Source of the DNA: Paracoccaceae bacterium
GTDB lineage: Bacteria > Pseudomonadota > Alphaproteobacteria > Rhodobacterales > Rhodobacteraceae
Length of the DNA stretch: 64,000 nt
Assembly (NCBI GenBank): GCA_019454225.1
Contig: CP075370.1
Location: 2,909,649 to 2,973,648 of the forward strand
Reading direction: 5' to 3'
This document shows, piece by piece, positions 49,062 through 59,504 of the stretch. A program made the position numbers and the translations under genes. Every line of letters begins with the position of its first letter. Position 1 is the stretch's first letter. The notes beneath the pieces were generated by a model, which was not told where the DNA came from, made no database searches, and worked only from the letters and a program-made list of their open reading frames with translations.

Positions 49062-50465
49062 ATGAGCGTTCGAATCCTGATGACGGCGACGGCCCTGGGC
49101 CTTTCGCTGGCCCTGGCGCCGCCTGCCCCCCTGGGGGCCGAGACGCTGCGGGTGATGACCGGCTCGCCGTCAAGCGCGCTGAGCGTCCCGATGAACCGCG
49201 CGGTGGTGGTGGAAAGCGACATTCCCTTTGCGGAACTGTCGATTGCCAACCCCGGCATCGCCGATATCTCGACCCTCTCCGACAGGTCGATCTACGTTCT
49301 GGGCAAGGCACCGGGTCGAACGACGCTGACCCTGCTGGGCGCCGACGGGCGGCTGATCTCGAACGTGGATGTCCATGTCGCCCCCGATATCGCCGAGTTC
49401 AAGGAACGGCTGCGCCAGATCCTGCCCGGAGAGCCGATCGAGGTTCGCACGGCGAATGACGGTATCGTGCTGTCGGGGCAGGTCAGCTCGACCGTCAAGC
49501 TGGACCGCGCGCTGGACCTGGCCAACCGCTATGCGCCGGAGCGCGTGTCGAACCTGATGACGGTGGGCGGAACGCAGCAGGTTCTGCTCAAGGTCCGCTT
49601 CGCCGAGATGCAGCGGTCGGTGTCCAAGAACCTGTCCTCCAGCCTTGCGGTGCAGGGCGGGACCAAGATCGGTGTCAGCGGCGAAACCGGCACATGGCTG
49701 GCGCCCGGCAACGGCATCAACACCGGCAATGCCGTCAATACGCGGTCAGACGCCAATTCTGCCCTCGCGCTGGGCTTCACGGCCGGCAGTCTGGAATTCG
49801 GCGTCCTGCTTGAGGCGCTGGAATCCAAGGGCGTCGTCCGCACGCTTGCGGAACCGAACCTGACCGCCCTTTCCGGGCAGGAGGCCAAGTTCCTGGCCGG
49901 GGGTGAATATCCGATCCCCGTGGCCACCGACAATGGCATCGGCATCCAGTACAAGCCGTTCGGGGTCGAGATGAACTTCACCCCCGTTGTGGTGGACGGC
50001 GACGTGATCAACCTCACGATGATGACCGCCGTATCCTCGATCGACAACACCATCACGATCCAGGCTGGCGGTGTCGCGGTCAACGCCTTCAAGCGGCGCG
50101 AGACATCGACCACGGTCGAGATGCGCGACGGCGAGAGCTTTGCCATCGCGGGCCTGCTGCAGGATGACTTCAAGAACCTGAACGGCCAGGTGCCGTGGCT
50201 GGGCGACATTCCGGTGCTGGGCACGCTGTTCCGTTCTGCGGAATACCAGCGGGCGCAGTCGGAACTTGTGATCATCGTGACCCCGCACCTCGTGACCCCG
50301 ACCCGGGGCGAGGCTCTGGCGCTGCCCACCGACCGCGTGCGCCTGCCGACCGAGAAGGAGTTCTTCCTGTTCGGCAAGATCGAGGGCCGCAAGGCCCAGC
50401 AGGGTGCGGCGGGCGAGGTTGCCCGGCAGGACTTCGGCGGTTCCTACGGCTATGTGATGGAGTGA
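49062..50465 (+). CDS. cpaC: Flp pilus secretin CpaC (RcpA)
   Basis: Outer-membrane secretin ring, 467 residues. A signal peptide (ILMTATALGLSLALAPPAPLGA) precedes a BON-like N-domain (TLRVMTGSPSSALSVPMNRA, PGIADISTLSDRSIYVLGK) and the secretin domain with VRTLAEPNLTALSGQEAKFLAGG, VPWLGDIPVLGTLFRSAEY and SELVIIVTPHLVTP. GGAGAGG precedes the ATG at 49062; an ATG at 49021 would add 14 residues ahead of the signal and is less likely. Confidence 0.92.
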   Translation: MSVRILMTATALGLSLALAPPAPLGAETLRVMTGSPSSALSVPMNRAVVVESDIPFAELSIANPGIADISTLSDRSIYVLGKAPGRTTLTLLGADGRLISNVDVHVAPDIAEFKERLRQILPGEPIEVRTANDGIVLSGQVSSTVKLDRALDLANRYAPERVSNLMTVGGTQQVLLKVRFAEMQRSVSKNLSSSLAVQGGTKIGVSGETGTWLAPGNGINTGNAVNTRSDANSALALGFTAGSLEFGVLLEALESKGVVRTLAEPNLTALSGQEAKFLAGGEYPIPVATDNGIGIQYKPFGVEMNFTPVVVDGDVINLTMMTAVSSIDNTITIQAGGVAVNAFKRRETSTTVEMRDGESFAIAGLLQDDFKNLNGQVPWLGDIPVLGTLFRSAEYQRAQSELVIIVTPHLVTPTRGEALALPTDRVRLPTEKEFFLFGKIEGRKAQQGAAGEVARQDFGGSYGYVME

Positions 50466-50470
50466 CGGCG

Positions 50471-51112
50471 ATGACGCGTTCCCTGCTTCTTGCAGCCTCG
50501 CTTCTGGCGCTCGCAGCCTGTGCCCCCGACCGGGAAACCGGCAGCGAGGTCAACATGGGTGACTTCGGCAACGCCACGATGAACAACGTGCTGGTCCACT
50601 CGGGCCAGCGCGACTATGTGATGGCGCTTGCCGGGCGCTTCTCGCAAGAGGTGCCCGACACCATCAACTTCGCCTTCGACAGCGCCACGCTGGACGGCGA
50701 GTCGCAGCGCGTGCTGGTGCAGCAGGCCAACTGGATCAAGCAGTTCCCCGAGGTGCGGTTCCGCGTCTACGGGCACACCGATCTGGTCGGCAGCAATGCC
50801 TACAACCAGGCGCTCGGATTGCGGCGGGCGCAGGCGGCGGTGAACTTCCTGGTGCGCCAGGGCATCAGCCGCTCGCGGCTCGAGGCCGTGGCCTCGTTCG
50901 GCAAGACCCGCCCGCTGGTGCAGACGAATGCCCCCGAGGTGCGCAACCGCCGCACGGTCACCGAGGTGACGGGCTTCGTGCGCCGCCACCCGACCGTCCT
51001 GCAAGGCAAGTACGCCGAGGTCATCTTCCGCGAGTACATCGAGCTTGCGAAGCGCCCCCATCCGCCGGTGACGACCACCGCGAACCAGACCGTCGGCGCC
51101 GCGCTGCAGTGA
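50471..51112 (+). CDS. OmpA-family lipoprotein in the tad locus
   Basis: Lipoprotein of 213 residues, lipobox LAAC (Cys17). An OmpA-like peptidoglycan-binding domain (INFAFDSATLDGESQRVL, FRVYGHTDLVGSNAYN, LGLRRAQAAVNFLVRQGI, NRRTVTEVTGF) covers the centre. It occupies the place of cpaD in other tad loci, 5 bp after cpaC, so it probably anchors the secretin to the cell wall. Followed by a terminator. Confidence 0.88.
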   Translation: MTRSLLLAASLLALAACAPDRETGSEVNMGDFGNATMNNVLVHSGQRDYVMALAGRFSQEVPDTINFAFDSATLDGESQRVLVQQANWIKQFPEVRFRVYGHTDLVGSNAYNQALGLRRAQAAVNFLVRQGISRSRLEAVASFGKTRPLVQTNAPEVRNRRTVTEVTGFVRRHPTVLQGKYAEVIFREYIELAKRPHPPVTTTANQTVGAALQ

Positions 51113-51123
51113 CGCCACAGCGC

Positions 51124-51150
51124 GCCCCGCCGCAACGGCGGGGCCGCTTT
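51124..51150 (+). terminator. Terminator after the OmpA-like gene
   Basis: GCCCCGCCG-CAA-CGGCGGGGC, 9-bp perfect stem, followed by CGCTTTG. The U-tract is weak, but the stem is strong. Confidence 0.65.
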
Positions 51151-51164
51151 GTTCGCAAAACAAC

Positions 51165-51188
51165 AAAAATCAAAGAATAACGATTTTT
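51165..51188. promoter_or_regulatory. AT-rich inverted repeat upstream of cpaE
   Basis: AAAAATC, 10 bases, GATTTTT, a perfect repeat in one of the few AT-rich spots of the window, followed by another T. It could be a second terminator or a regulator site in the cpaE promoter region. The rest of the 200-bp gap shows nothing more. Confidence 0.4.
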
Positions 51189-51312
51189 TAGCCCCAATCT
51201 CGCCACCATCACCCGGCATTTTCCCTGCAATGGGACAGGCGTGCGGATCAATCCGCACCCGGGTGTCGCGGGTTCGACCCCCGGCCCTGGTTGGCAGAGG
51301 GCAAAGAAGGCG

Positions 51313-52590
51313 ATGACGAGCGTGGCTAATCTTCAGCCGGAACCGGCACCTATCCTGGCGTGCACCATCTCTCGCGATGTGCAGAACTTCGACCTCCTGA
51401 TCGACGACATGGAGCAGGAGCTTGGCGAAAGCTGGGGCGACCTCTCGTTCGAGGATGCGCTGGTCTTTCTGGAACAGCCCGATGCCGGCACGCTGGAATT
51501 CGTCGCCATCGCCGTCGACGGCGAGGATGAGGCGGACCTGACCCGCATTACCGATATCATCCGCCAGGCCAAGGCGCGCGGGATCAAGGTGATCCTGATC
51601 GCCCAGCAGATCAGCCCCGTCGGGCTGCACCAGCTGCTGCGCCTCGGCGCCGAGGATTTCGTGCCCTACCCCCTGCCCGAGGGTGCGCTGCATGACGCGA
51701 TCGCGCGGCTGCGCAAGCCCGCGCCCCCTCCGGCCGCGGCAGCCCCGGCAGCGGCCGTCGCGCCCGAGGTGCCCAACGTCAACAGCCCCAGCTTCCGCGC
51801 CAAGGGCGACCGTGACGGCGTGCTGCTGCCGGTGCATGGCATGGCGGGCGGCGTGGGTGCCACGACCTTTGCGGTCAACCTGGCCTGGGAACTCGCCACC
51901 ATCGTCAAGCAGGACGCCCCGCGCGTCTGCCTGCTGGATTTCGACCTGCAGTTCGGCGCCGTCTCGACCGGGCTCGACCTGCCCCGCCGCGACGCGGTGT
52001 TCGAGGTGCTGTCGGACACCGCCAGCCTCGACAGCGAGGCATTCCTGCGTGCCATGCTCACCTTCAACGACAGGCTGCACGTCTTCACAGCACCACCCGA
52101 CATGCTGCCGCTGGAGATGATCACCGGCGAGGATGTCACGCGCATCCTGGACATGGCGCTGTCGAACTTCGATTTCGTCGTGGTCGACATGCCGCGCACC
52201 ATCGTCGGCTGGACCGAGACGGTGCTGACCCGCGCCCATGTCTACTTCGCGCTGATGGAACTTGACCTGCGCTCGGCACAGAACGTGCTGCGCCTGACCC
52301 GCGCGCTCAAGGCCGAGGGTCTGCCGCATGAAAAGCTGCGCTACGTGCTGAACCGCGCGCCGCGCTTCACCGACCTCAGCGCCAAGTCCCGCGTCAAGCG
52401 GATGGCCGAAAGCCTGGACATCGACATCGAGGTGCAGCTGCCCGACGGCGGCAGCCAGGTCACCCAGTCGAACGACCATGGCCTGCCGCTGTCCGAAGGG
52501 GCTGCCAAGAACGCGCTGCGCCGCGAGGTGCAGAAGCTTGCCAAGTCGCTCTACGATCTGAACCGGGCGGTCGAGACGGGCAAGGGGTGA
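51313..52590 (+). CDS. cpaE: Pilus assembly ATPase-like protein CpaE (TadZ)
   Basis: MinD-like localisation protein that places the Tad machine at a cell site; 425 residues. An N-terminal receiver-like domain (about 10-130) lacks the usual phospho-Asp signature. The MinD domain has a degenerate Walker A, HGMAGGVGATTFAVNLA, where the key lysine is absent, as usual in CpaE/TadZ; DFDLQFGAVSTGLDL follows. The start (AAGAAGG upstream) is at 51313. Upstream sequence in frame is non-coding. Confidence 0.9.
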   Translation: MTSVANLQPEPAPILACTISRDVQNFDLLIDDMEQELGESWGDLSFEDALVFLEQPDAGTLEFVAIAVDGEDEADLTRITDIIRQAKARGIKVILIAQQISPVGLHQLLRLGAEDFVPYPLPEGALHDAIARLRKPAPPPAAAAPAAAVAPEVPNVNSPSFRAKGDRDGVLLPVHGMAGGVGATTFAVNLAWELATIVKQDAPRVCLLDFDLQFGAVSTGLDLPRRDAVFEVLSDTASLDSEAFLRAMLTFNDRLHVFTAPPDMLPLEMITGEDVTRILDMALSNFDFVVVDMPRTIVGWTETVLTRAHVYFALMELDLRSAQNVLRLTRALKAEGLPHEKLRYVLNRAPRFTDLSAKSRVKRMAESLDIDIEVQLPDGGSQVTQSNDHGLPLSEGAAKNALRREVQKLAKSLYDLNRAVETGKG

Positions 52591-52641
52591 TCATGACCCG
52601 CCTGCCCGCCACCCGCATCATGCCGCACAAGGGGTAACCGG

Positions 52642-54105
<1,464 letters not shown>

Positions 54106-54114
54106 GGTGCCCCG

Positions 54115-55083
54115 ATGACGATCAGCGCCGCGCCCATCATCTACATCCTGATCTTCGTCGCCGTCGTGGTGCTGGTCGAGGGCCTGTATCTCACGGTCTT
54201 CGGCAAGTCGATCAGCCTGAATTCCAGGGTTTCCCGCCGTCTTGACCTGCTCGCCAAGAACGGCAACCGCGAGCAGGTGCTGGAGCAGCTCCGCAAGGAG
54301 ATGTCCCAGCACCTGACCGCCAAGGGCATACCGCTCTACTCGATGCTCGCCGCCAAGGCGCAGCGCGCCAACATCGCCTTCACGCCGAAACAGCTGGTCA
54401 TGATCATGGCGGGGCTGTCCGGGTTTGCCTTCCTCGGGCTGACGGTCGGCACCGGGGCGGAACTTGCCGTCCGCGTGCTGATGGCCGTGGGCATGGGGGT
54501 GGGCGGCGTCTATGTCTGGGTCAACCGCAAGGCCAAGAAGCGCATGGCCCTGCTCGAGGAACAGCTGCCCGATGCGGTCGAACTGATGGTGCGCTCACTG
54601 CGCGTCGGCCATCCCTTCTCCTCCGCCATCGGCATCGTCGCGAAGGAGGTCGCCGACCCCCTGGGAACCGAGTTCGGCCTGATCGCGGACGAGGCCGCCT
54701 ATGGCCGTGACGTGGCCGACAGCCTCAAGGACTTCGCCGAGCGCATGGACAACCAGGACCTCCGCTTCCTTGCGGTGGCGGTGTCGATCCAGCAGACCTC
54801 GGGCGGCAACCTGGCCGAGATCCTCGACGGGCTGGCCAAGGTGATCCGCGCCCGGTTCAAGCTGTTCCGCCGCGTCAAGGCCATCACCGCCGAGGCCAAG
54901 TGGTCCGGCATGTTCCTGTCGGCCTTCCCGATCGTGGCGCTGATCTTCATCAACGTCATCCAGCCCGACTATTACGACGAGGTGAAGGAAACCGCGGCCT
55001 TCATTCCCGCCGCCCTGATCGTGGGTGCGTTCCTCGTCGCCAACGTGGTCTTCATGAAGATCATGGTCAACATCAAGGTCTAG
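54115..55083 (+). CDS. tadB: Tad platform membrane protein TadB
   Basis: Inner-membrane platform protein (type II secretion F-domain), 322 residues. Helices are at the N-terminus (IYILIFVAVVVLVEGLYLTV), the middle (MIMAGLSGFAFLGLTVGTGAE) and the end (FIPAALIVGAFLVANVVFMKI). The T2SSF domain shows QLPDAVELMVRSLRVGHPFSSAI and LAVAVSIQQTSGGNLAEIL. It starts 9 bp after cpaF and partners TadC. Confidence 0.93.
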   Translation: MTISAAPIIYILIFVAVVVLVEGLYLTVFGKSISLNSRVSRRLDLLAKNGNREQVLEQLRKEMSQHLTAKGIPLYSMLAAKAQRANIAFTPKQLVMIMAGLSGFAFLGLTVGTGAELAVRVLMAVGMGVGGVYVWVNRKAKKRMALLEEQLPDAVELMVRSLRVGHPFSSAIGIVAKEVADPLGTEFGLIADEAAYGRDVADSLKDFAERMDNQDLRFLAVAVSIQQTSGGNLAEILDGLAKVIRARFKLFRRVKAITAEAKWSGMFLSAFPIVALIFINVIQPDYYDEVKETAAFIPAALIVGAFLVANVVFMKIMVNIKV

Positions 55084-55093
55084 GGGCAAATCC

Positions 55094-56074
55094 ATGCAAT
55101 TCCTCGCCAATATCGAAGCGATGCTGGTCGCGAACCTGGGCCCTGCCGGACCGCTCATCGCGGTGGGCGCCCTGGGGTTCATGCTGGTGCTGGCCACCCT
55201 GCCCGCCATGCTGCGGGCCCGCCCCGAACCTTTCGACAAGCTCAAGTCGCAGGCCCGCGCGGCGGTGATCACGCCGCAGGGCCAGATGCTGCGCTCGGCC
55301 AAGAAGGTCGACAAGCTCGAGAAATTCGCGGGCTTCCTCGAACCGCAATCGGCCGAAGAGCTTTCGGCCTCGCGCATGCGGATGCTGCGGGCGGGCTACC
55401 GGTCGAAGAACGCCGTGCGCATCTTCCATTTTGCCCAGCTCTGCCTTGGCCTCGGCCTGCTGGCGCTGGGCACCATCTATGCGCTGATCGTCTCGCAATC
55501 GGGCGCGCTGACCAGCCAGCAGATGGTGCTCTACACCATCCTGCCGGGCGCGCTCGGCTACTACGCGCCGATCTACTACGTGAACAAGCGGGTGAAGCAG
55601 CGCGAGACCGAGATCACCCAGGGCTTCCCCGATGCCCTCGACATGATGCTGGTCTGCGTCGAGGCCGGACAGTCGCTGGATCAGTCCATCCTGCGGGTGG
55701 CCAGGGAAAGCCGCGCCGGCTATCCCGCGCTCGCCGAGGAGTTCGAGATCGTCAGCCATGAGGTGAAGGCCGGCAAGGAACGGGTGCAGGTCCTCAAGGA
55801 CATGGCCGAGCGCGTGGGCATCGCCGACGTTCAGTCCTTCGTCACCACGCTTGTGCAATCGGCCACCTTCGGCACCTCGATCGCCGAGGCGCTGCGGGTC
55901 TATTCCGCCGAAATGCGCGACAAGCGCGTGATGCGCGCGGAAGAGAAGGCAAACACCTTGCCGACCAAGCTGACCCTCGGCACAATGATGTTCACCGTGC
56001 CGCCCCTGATGATCATCCTGATCGGCCCGTCGATCCACGGCATCGCCACGCATATGGGCGGTCGCGGCGGCTGA
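55094..56074 (+). CDS. tadC: Tad platform membrane protein TadC
   Basis: Second platform protein, 326 residues. T2SSF motif QGFPDALDMMLVCVEAGQSLDQ, later VQSFVTTLVQSATFGTSIAEAL, and helices at about 15-38, 110-160 and 285-315. It lies 10 bp after tadB. Together TadB and TadC form the membrane base that CpaF drives. Confidence 0.93.
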   Translation: MQFLANIEAMLVANLGPAGPLIAVGALGFMLVLATLPAMLRARPEPFDKLKSQARAAVITPQGQMLRSAKKVDKLEKFAGFLEPQSAEELSASRMRMLRAGYRSKNAVRIFHFAQLCLGLGLLALGTIYALIVSQSGALTSQQMVLYTILPGALGYYAPIYYVNKRVKQRETEITQGFPDALDMMLVCVEAGQSLDQSILRVARESRAGYPALAEEFEIVSHEVKAGKERVQVLKDMAERVGIADVQSFVTTLVQSATFGTSIAEALRVYSAEMRDKRVMRAEEKANTLPTKLTLGTMMFTVPPLMIILIGPSIHGIATHMGGRGG

Positions 56075-56125
56075 CCGGCGGACTCAGACCAAAGGCGCGG
56101 GGCATGAGGCAGAGTGTACCCGCGC

Positions 56126-56728
56126 ATGAGACGCGACAATCGACGCGACGACCAACCGCAAGGCCGCCCCGTGCGCGCCTTGCTTCTTTCCTTGATGGCC
56201 ATCGCCATGGGGCTGGCGGCCTGCGCCCCGACCACCGACCCGACGCGCGAGAACCGCCCCCCCGCGGTGTCCTCCCGCGCCCAGGGCGAGGACGGGCTGA
56301 TCGTCGGCCACCGGCTGATGGCCTCGGGTGAACATGAGCTGGCGCTCAGGGCCTATCTGCGCGCGGCGGGCGAACAGGGGCTGAACGCCGATGTCCTGTC
56401 GGCGCTCGGCTCGGCGAACCTGCAACTGGGGCGCCTGGGCCAGGCCGAACGCCTGCTGAAGCGCGCGCTTGAGGCCGATCCCACCTTCGTGCCCGCCATG
56501 AACAATCTCGGCGTGGTGCTGATGGAACAGGGCCGCGCGGGCGAGGCGCGGGCAGTCTTTCAGCAGGCCTTCGCGCAGGACAGTGGCCAATCGGACTCGA
56601 TCCGCGAAAATCTGCGCCTCGCCATCGCGCGGACCGACGCCAACGTCTATACTGATCCCGAGGATCGCCCGGCCTTCTCCCTGGTGCGGCGCGACAAGGG
56701 GCAATACGTCCTGCTGTCGCAACTCTAG
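56126..56728 (+). CDS. tadD: TPR-repeat lipoprotein TadD
   Basis: Lipoprotein of about 200 residues: basic N-terminus, then ALLLSLMAIAMGLAACAP with lipobox Cys. TPR helices follow (ALRAYLRAAGEQGLNADVL, LGRLGQAERLLKRALEADPT, NNLGVVLMEQGRAGEARAVF). A pilotin-like role for the secretin is known for TadD. The start is uncertain: an in-frame GTG lies 12 bp upstream and neither has a good ribosome site. Confidence 0.82.
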   Translation: MRRDNRRDDQPQGRPVRALLLSLMAIAMGLAACAPTTDPTRENRPPAVSSRAQGEDGLIVGHRLMASGEHELALRAYLRAAGEQGLNADVLSALGSANLQLGRLGQAERLLKRALEADPTFVPAMNNLGVVLMEQGRAGEARAVFQQAFAQDSGQSDSIRENLRLAIARTDANVYTDPEDRPAFSLVRRDKGQYVLLSQL

Positions 56729-56765
56729 GGGCGGATGACGGGCAAGAGCAGCAAAAGGACGCGAA

Positions 56766-57620
56766 ATGCGCCACCCCATCGTGATCGCGCTGTGCCTTGG
56801 CACGGCGGCCCTGACGGCATGCGGACGCAATGACGACGCGCAGGTCAACAGGGCGCTGAAATCCGTCAACGTCATCGACGAATCGAACCTCAGCGACATC
56901 ATGCTGACGGTGGGCGATCCGGACGAGGCCGTGTCCTACTTCACCCGCGCCAGCACCGAAAATCCCGACCGCATCGACCTGAAGCGGGGGCTGGCCAAGT
57001 CGCTGGTCCGCGCCCGCCGCGCGACCGAGGCGGTCGCGGCCTGGAAACAGGTCGTGGCGATGCCTGGCGCGACCCTGGACGACAAGGTGGAACTGGCCGA
57101 CGCCCAGATCCGCGCGAACGACTGGCCCGCCGCCGAGGCCACGCTGAACGGCATCCCCCCCACCCACGAGAGCTATCAGCGCTATCGGCTCGAGGCGATG
57201 GTGGCCGACAGCAAGAAGGCCTGGACCAAGGCCGACAGCTTCTACGAGATCGCCGCCGGGCTGACCACCACGCCGGCCGGGGTCTACAACAACTGGGGCT
57301 TTTCCAAGCTGACGCGCGGCGACCATGCGGGGGCGGAACGGCTGTTCCTCGATGCCCTGAAATACGACCCCGCGCTGTTCACCGCCAAGAACAACCTCGT
57401 TCTCGCTCGCGGTGCGCAGCGCAAGTACGACCTGCCGGTCGTGCAGATGTCGCAGACGGAACGCGCGCAGCTGCTGCACACCATGGGCCTCGCCGCGATC
57501 AAGCAGGGCGACCTGCGCATCGGCAAGGGCCTGCTGCAGGAGGCCGTGGATACCCACCCGCAGCATTTCGAGGAAGCGGCGCGCGCCCTGGCCGCGCTTG
57601 ATGCCAATGTGACGAACTGA
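56766..57620 (+). CDS. Second TPR-repeat lipoprotein of the tad locus
   Basis: Lipoprotein of 284 residues, lipobox LTAC. Multiple TPR-like units include PDEAVSYFTRASTENPDRI, ARRATEAVAAWKQVVAMPG, TTTPAGVYNNWGFSKLTRGD and IKQGDLRIGKGLLQEAVDTH. It is a paralogue in style of TadD and probably assists pilus protein assembly. AAAAGGACG precedes the ATG. Its stop overlaps the start of cpaA (TGATG). Confidence 0.85.
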   Translation: MRHPIVIALCLGTAALTACGRNDDAQVNRALKSVNVIDESNLSDIMLTVGDPDEAVSYFTRASTENPDRIDLKRGLAKSLVRARRATEAVAAWKQVVAMPGATLDDKVELADAQIRANDWPAAEATLNGIPPTHESYQRYRLEAMVADSKKAWTKADSFYEIAAGLTTTPAGVYNNWGFSKLTRGDHAGAERLFLDALKYDPALFTAKNNLVLARGAQRKYDLPVVQMSQTERAQLLHTMGLAAIKQGDLRIGKGLLQEAVDTHPQHFEEAARALAALDANVTN

Positions 57621-58126
57621 TGCTGCCCGACCTGCCGCCGATCGACCCGGCTGCCTTCCTGTGGTTCCTGCCCCTCACCGCACCGATCGCCGTCTGGGTC
57701 GCCTGGTCCGACATGGCGCGGATGAAGATCCCGAACCAGGCGGTTTTGGCACTGGCTGCGGTCTGGCTGATCTCGCCCCTGATCCTGCCGTGGCAGGCGG
57801 TGCTCTGGGGCGTGCTGCTGATGGCGGTGGTCCTGCTGGCGGGCTTCCTGCTGAACATGATCGGCCTCGTCGGGGCCGGAGACGCGAAATTCGCCGCCGC
57901 GATGGCACCCTTCTTCACCGGCGCCGATCCGCGCGCGGTGATGCTGCTCTACGCGGCCTGCGGCGTGGCCGCGCTGGCAGTCCACCGCACCGCCCGCGCC
58001 ATCCCGTCGCTGCGCGCCGCAACGCCCGACTGGCGCAGCTGGACCAGCCGGAAATTTCCCTTCGGCCTGTCGCTGGCGGGCCTGCTGATAATCTACCCGG
58101 TTCTTGCCCTTTTCCTGCCACGGTAA
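57620..58126 (+). CDS. cpaA: Prepilin peptidase CpaA (TadV)
   Basis: Membrane aspartyl peptidase that cleaves Flp prepilins; 168 residues. The catalytic aspartates lie in VAWSDMARMKIPN and NMIGLVGAGDAKFAAAMAPF, and about six hydrophobic helices are present. It shares one base with the preceding TPR gene. The C-terminal KFPFGLSLAGLLIIYPVLALF is also a helix. Confidence 0.92.
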   Translation: MLPDLPPIDPAAFLWFLPLTAPIAVWVAWSDMARMKIPNQAVLALAAVWLISPLILPWQAVLWGVLLMAVVLLAGFLLNMIGLVGAGDAKFAAAMAPFFTGADPRAVMLLYAACGVAALAVHRTARAIPSLRAATPDWRSWTSRKFPFGLSLAGLLIIYPVLALFLPR

Positions 58127-58166
58127 TGCGGCAGGTTCACGGCTGTTCCGTCCGTTGGGGGTCATC

Positions 58167-59489
58167 ATGAACGTGCCTTTCAGCCCGCCTGCCCCGAATG
58201 TCACCGCGCCCACCGCGCCGCGCAACATGACCGAGGTCGGCCTGTCCGTCGTGATGATGCGCGACATCCTCCTCAAGACGATGTTCCGCACCAACCTCGA
58301 CCTCGTGTCGCATCTGAGCCGCGTGATCTGCCTGCCGGTGCCCGTGGTGCAGGAACTGGTGGATCTCGCGCGCAGCCAGAAGCTGCTCGAGGCGACTGGC
58401 ACGCTGCACGCCACCAGCGGCAACGAGATGGGCTATCAGCTGACCGACGGCGGCAAGGCGCGTGCGCTCGATGCGCTGTCGCAGTCGGAATACTACGGCG
58501 CCATGCCGGTGCCGCTCGAAGCCTACAAGGAACAGTGCAAGCGCCAGTCGGTGCGCGACATCCGCCTGACGCGCGAGGATCTGACCCGCGCCATGGGTCA
58601 CCTGATCCTGCCGAACGATCTGCTGTCGAACCTCGGCCCGGCCATCACCTCGGGCCGCTCGATCCTGATGTATGGCCCGCCCGGCAACGGGAAATCCAGC
58701 ATTTCCAACGGCATCCGCGATGCCATGGGCGACCGGATCTATGTGCCGCGCGCCCTGGAATATTCCGGCCAGGTGATCACCGTCTATGACCCGATCGTCC
58801 ACCGCGCCGCCGAACAGGCCGTGGACGACCCGACCAGCCTGCGCCGCACGTCGAACCGCTTCGACAACCGCTATGTCTACTGCGAACGTCCGACGGTGAT
58901 CACCGGCGGGGAACTGACGCTCGACATGCTCGACCTGAAATACAACCCGACGGCCCGCACCTACCAGGCGCCGCTGCAGCTGAAATCGACCGGCGGCATC
59001 TTCATCGTCGACGACCTCGGCCGCCAGCAGGAACCGCCGCAGAAACTGGTGAACCGCTGGATCGTCCCGCTGGAAGAGGCCAAGGACATCCTGGCCCTGC
59101 AATCCGGCGAGAAGTTCACGGTGCCCTTCGACACGCTGGTGATCTTTTCCACCAACTTCCACCCGAACGAAATCTTCGACGGCGCGGCGCTGCGGCGGAT
59201 CTTCTTCAAGATCAAGGTCGATGGCCCGAGCCAGGAGAATTTCCTGAAGATCTTCGCGATGGTCGCGCGGAAAAAGAAGATGCCGCTGGATGAATCGGCG
59301 CTTGTCCACCTGATGAAGGTCAAGTTCCCCACCATCGACAGCCGCTATGCCAACTACATGCCGGTGTTCCTGATCGACCAGATGATCGCGGTCTGCGAAT
59401 TCGAGAAGATCCCCTACCAGATGACGCCCGACCTGATCGACCGCGCCTGGGGCAACATGTTCGTGCGCGACGAACATATCGCGAAGTAG
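58167..59489 (+). CDS. AAA-family ATPase of the tad locus
   Basis: Cytoplasmic ATPase of 440 residues. Walker A is MYGPPGNGKSS (about 168-178), Walker B GGIFIVDDLGRQ (about 276-287), sensor-1 region TLVIFSTNFHPNEIF, then an arginine-finger-like ALRRIFFKIKVD. The N-terminal 100 residues include a winged-helix-like region with an unusual MMRDILLKTMFRTNLDLV start. The start at 58167 is the first ATG after the cpaA gap. A tad-associated AAA protein in this position is recalled from related genera. Role in pilus biogenesis is likely but unproven. Confidence 0.78.
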   Translation: MNVPFSPPAPNVTAPTAPRNMTEVGLSVVMMRDILLKTMFRTNLDLVSHLSRVICLPVPVVQELVDLARSQKLLEATGTLHATSGNEMGYQLTDGGKARALDALSQSEYYGAMPVPLEAYKEQCKRQSVRDIRLTREDLTRAMGHLILPNDLLSNLGPAITSGRSILMYGPPGNGKSSISNGIRDAMGDRIYVPRALEYSGQVITVYDPIVHRAAEQAVDDPTSLRRTSNRFDNRYVYCERPTVITGGELTLDMLDLKYNPTARTYQAPLQLKSTGGIFIVDDLGRQQEPPQKLVNRWIVPLEEAKDILALQSGEKFTVPFDTLVIFSTNFHPNEIFDGAALRRIFFKIKVDGPSQENFLKIFAMVARKKKMPLDESALVHLMKVKFPTIDSRYANYMPVFLIDQMIAVCEFEKIPYQMTPDLIDRAWGNMFVRDEHIAK

Positions 59490-59504
59490 CGCCCTCGGGC
59501 GCTA
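59487..59504. terminator. Palindrome covering both stop codons of a convergent pair
   Basis: TAGCGCCC-TC-GGGCGCTA, a perfect 8-bp stem with a 2-base centre, spanning the TAG of the AAA gene (59487-59489) and the TAG of the opposite gene (59502-59504). It serves as a likely bidirectional terminator. Confidence 0.55.
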
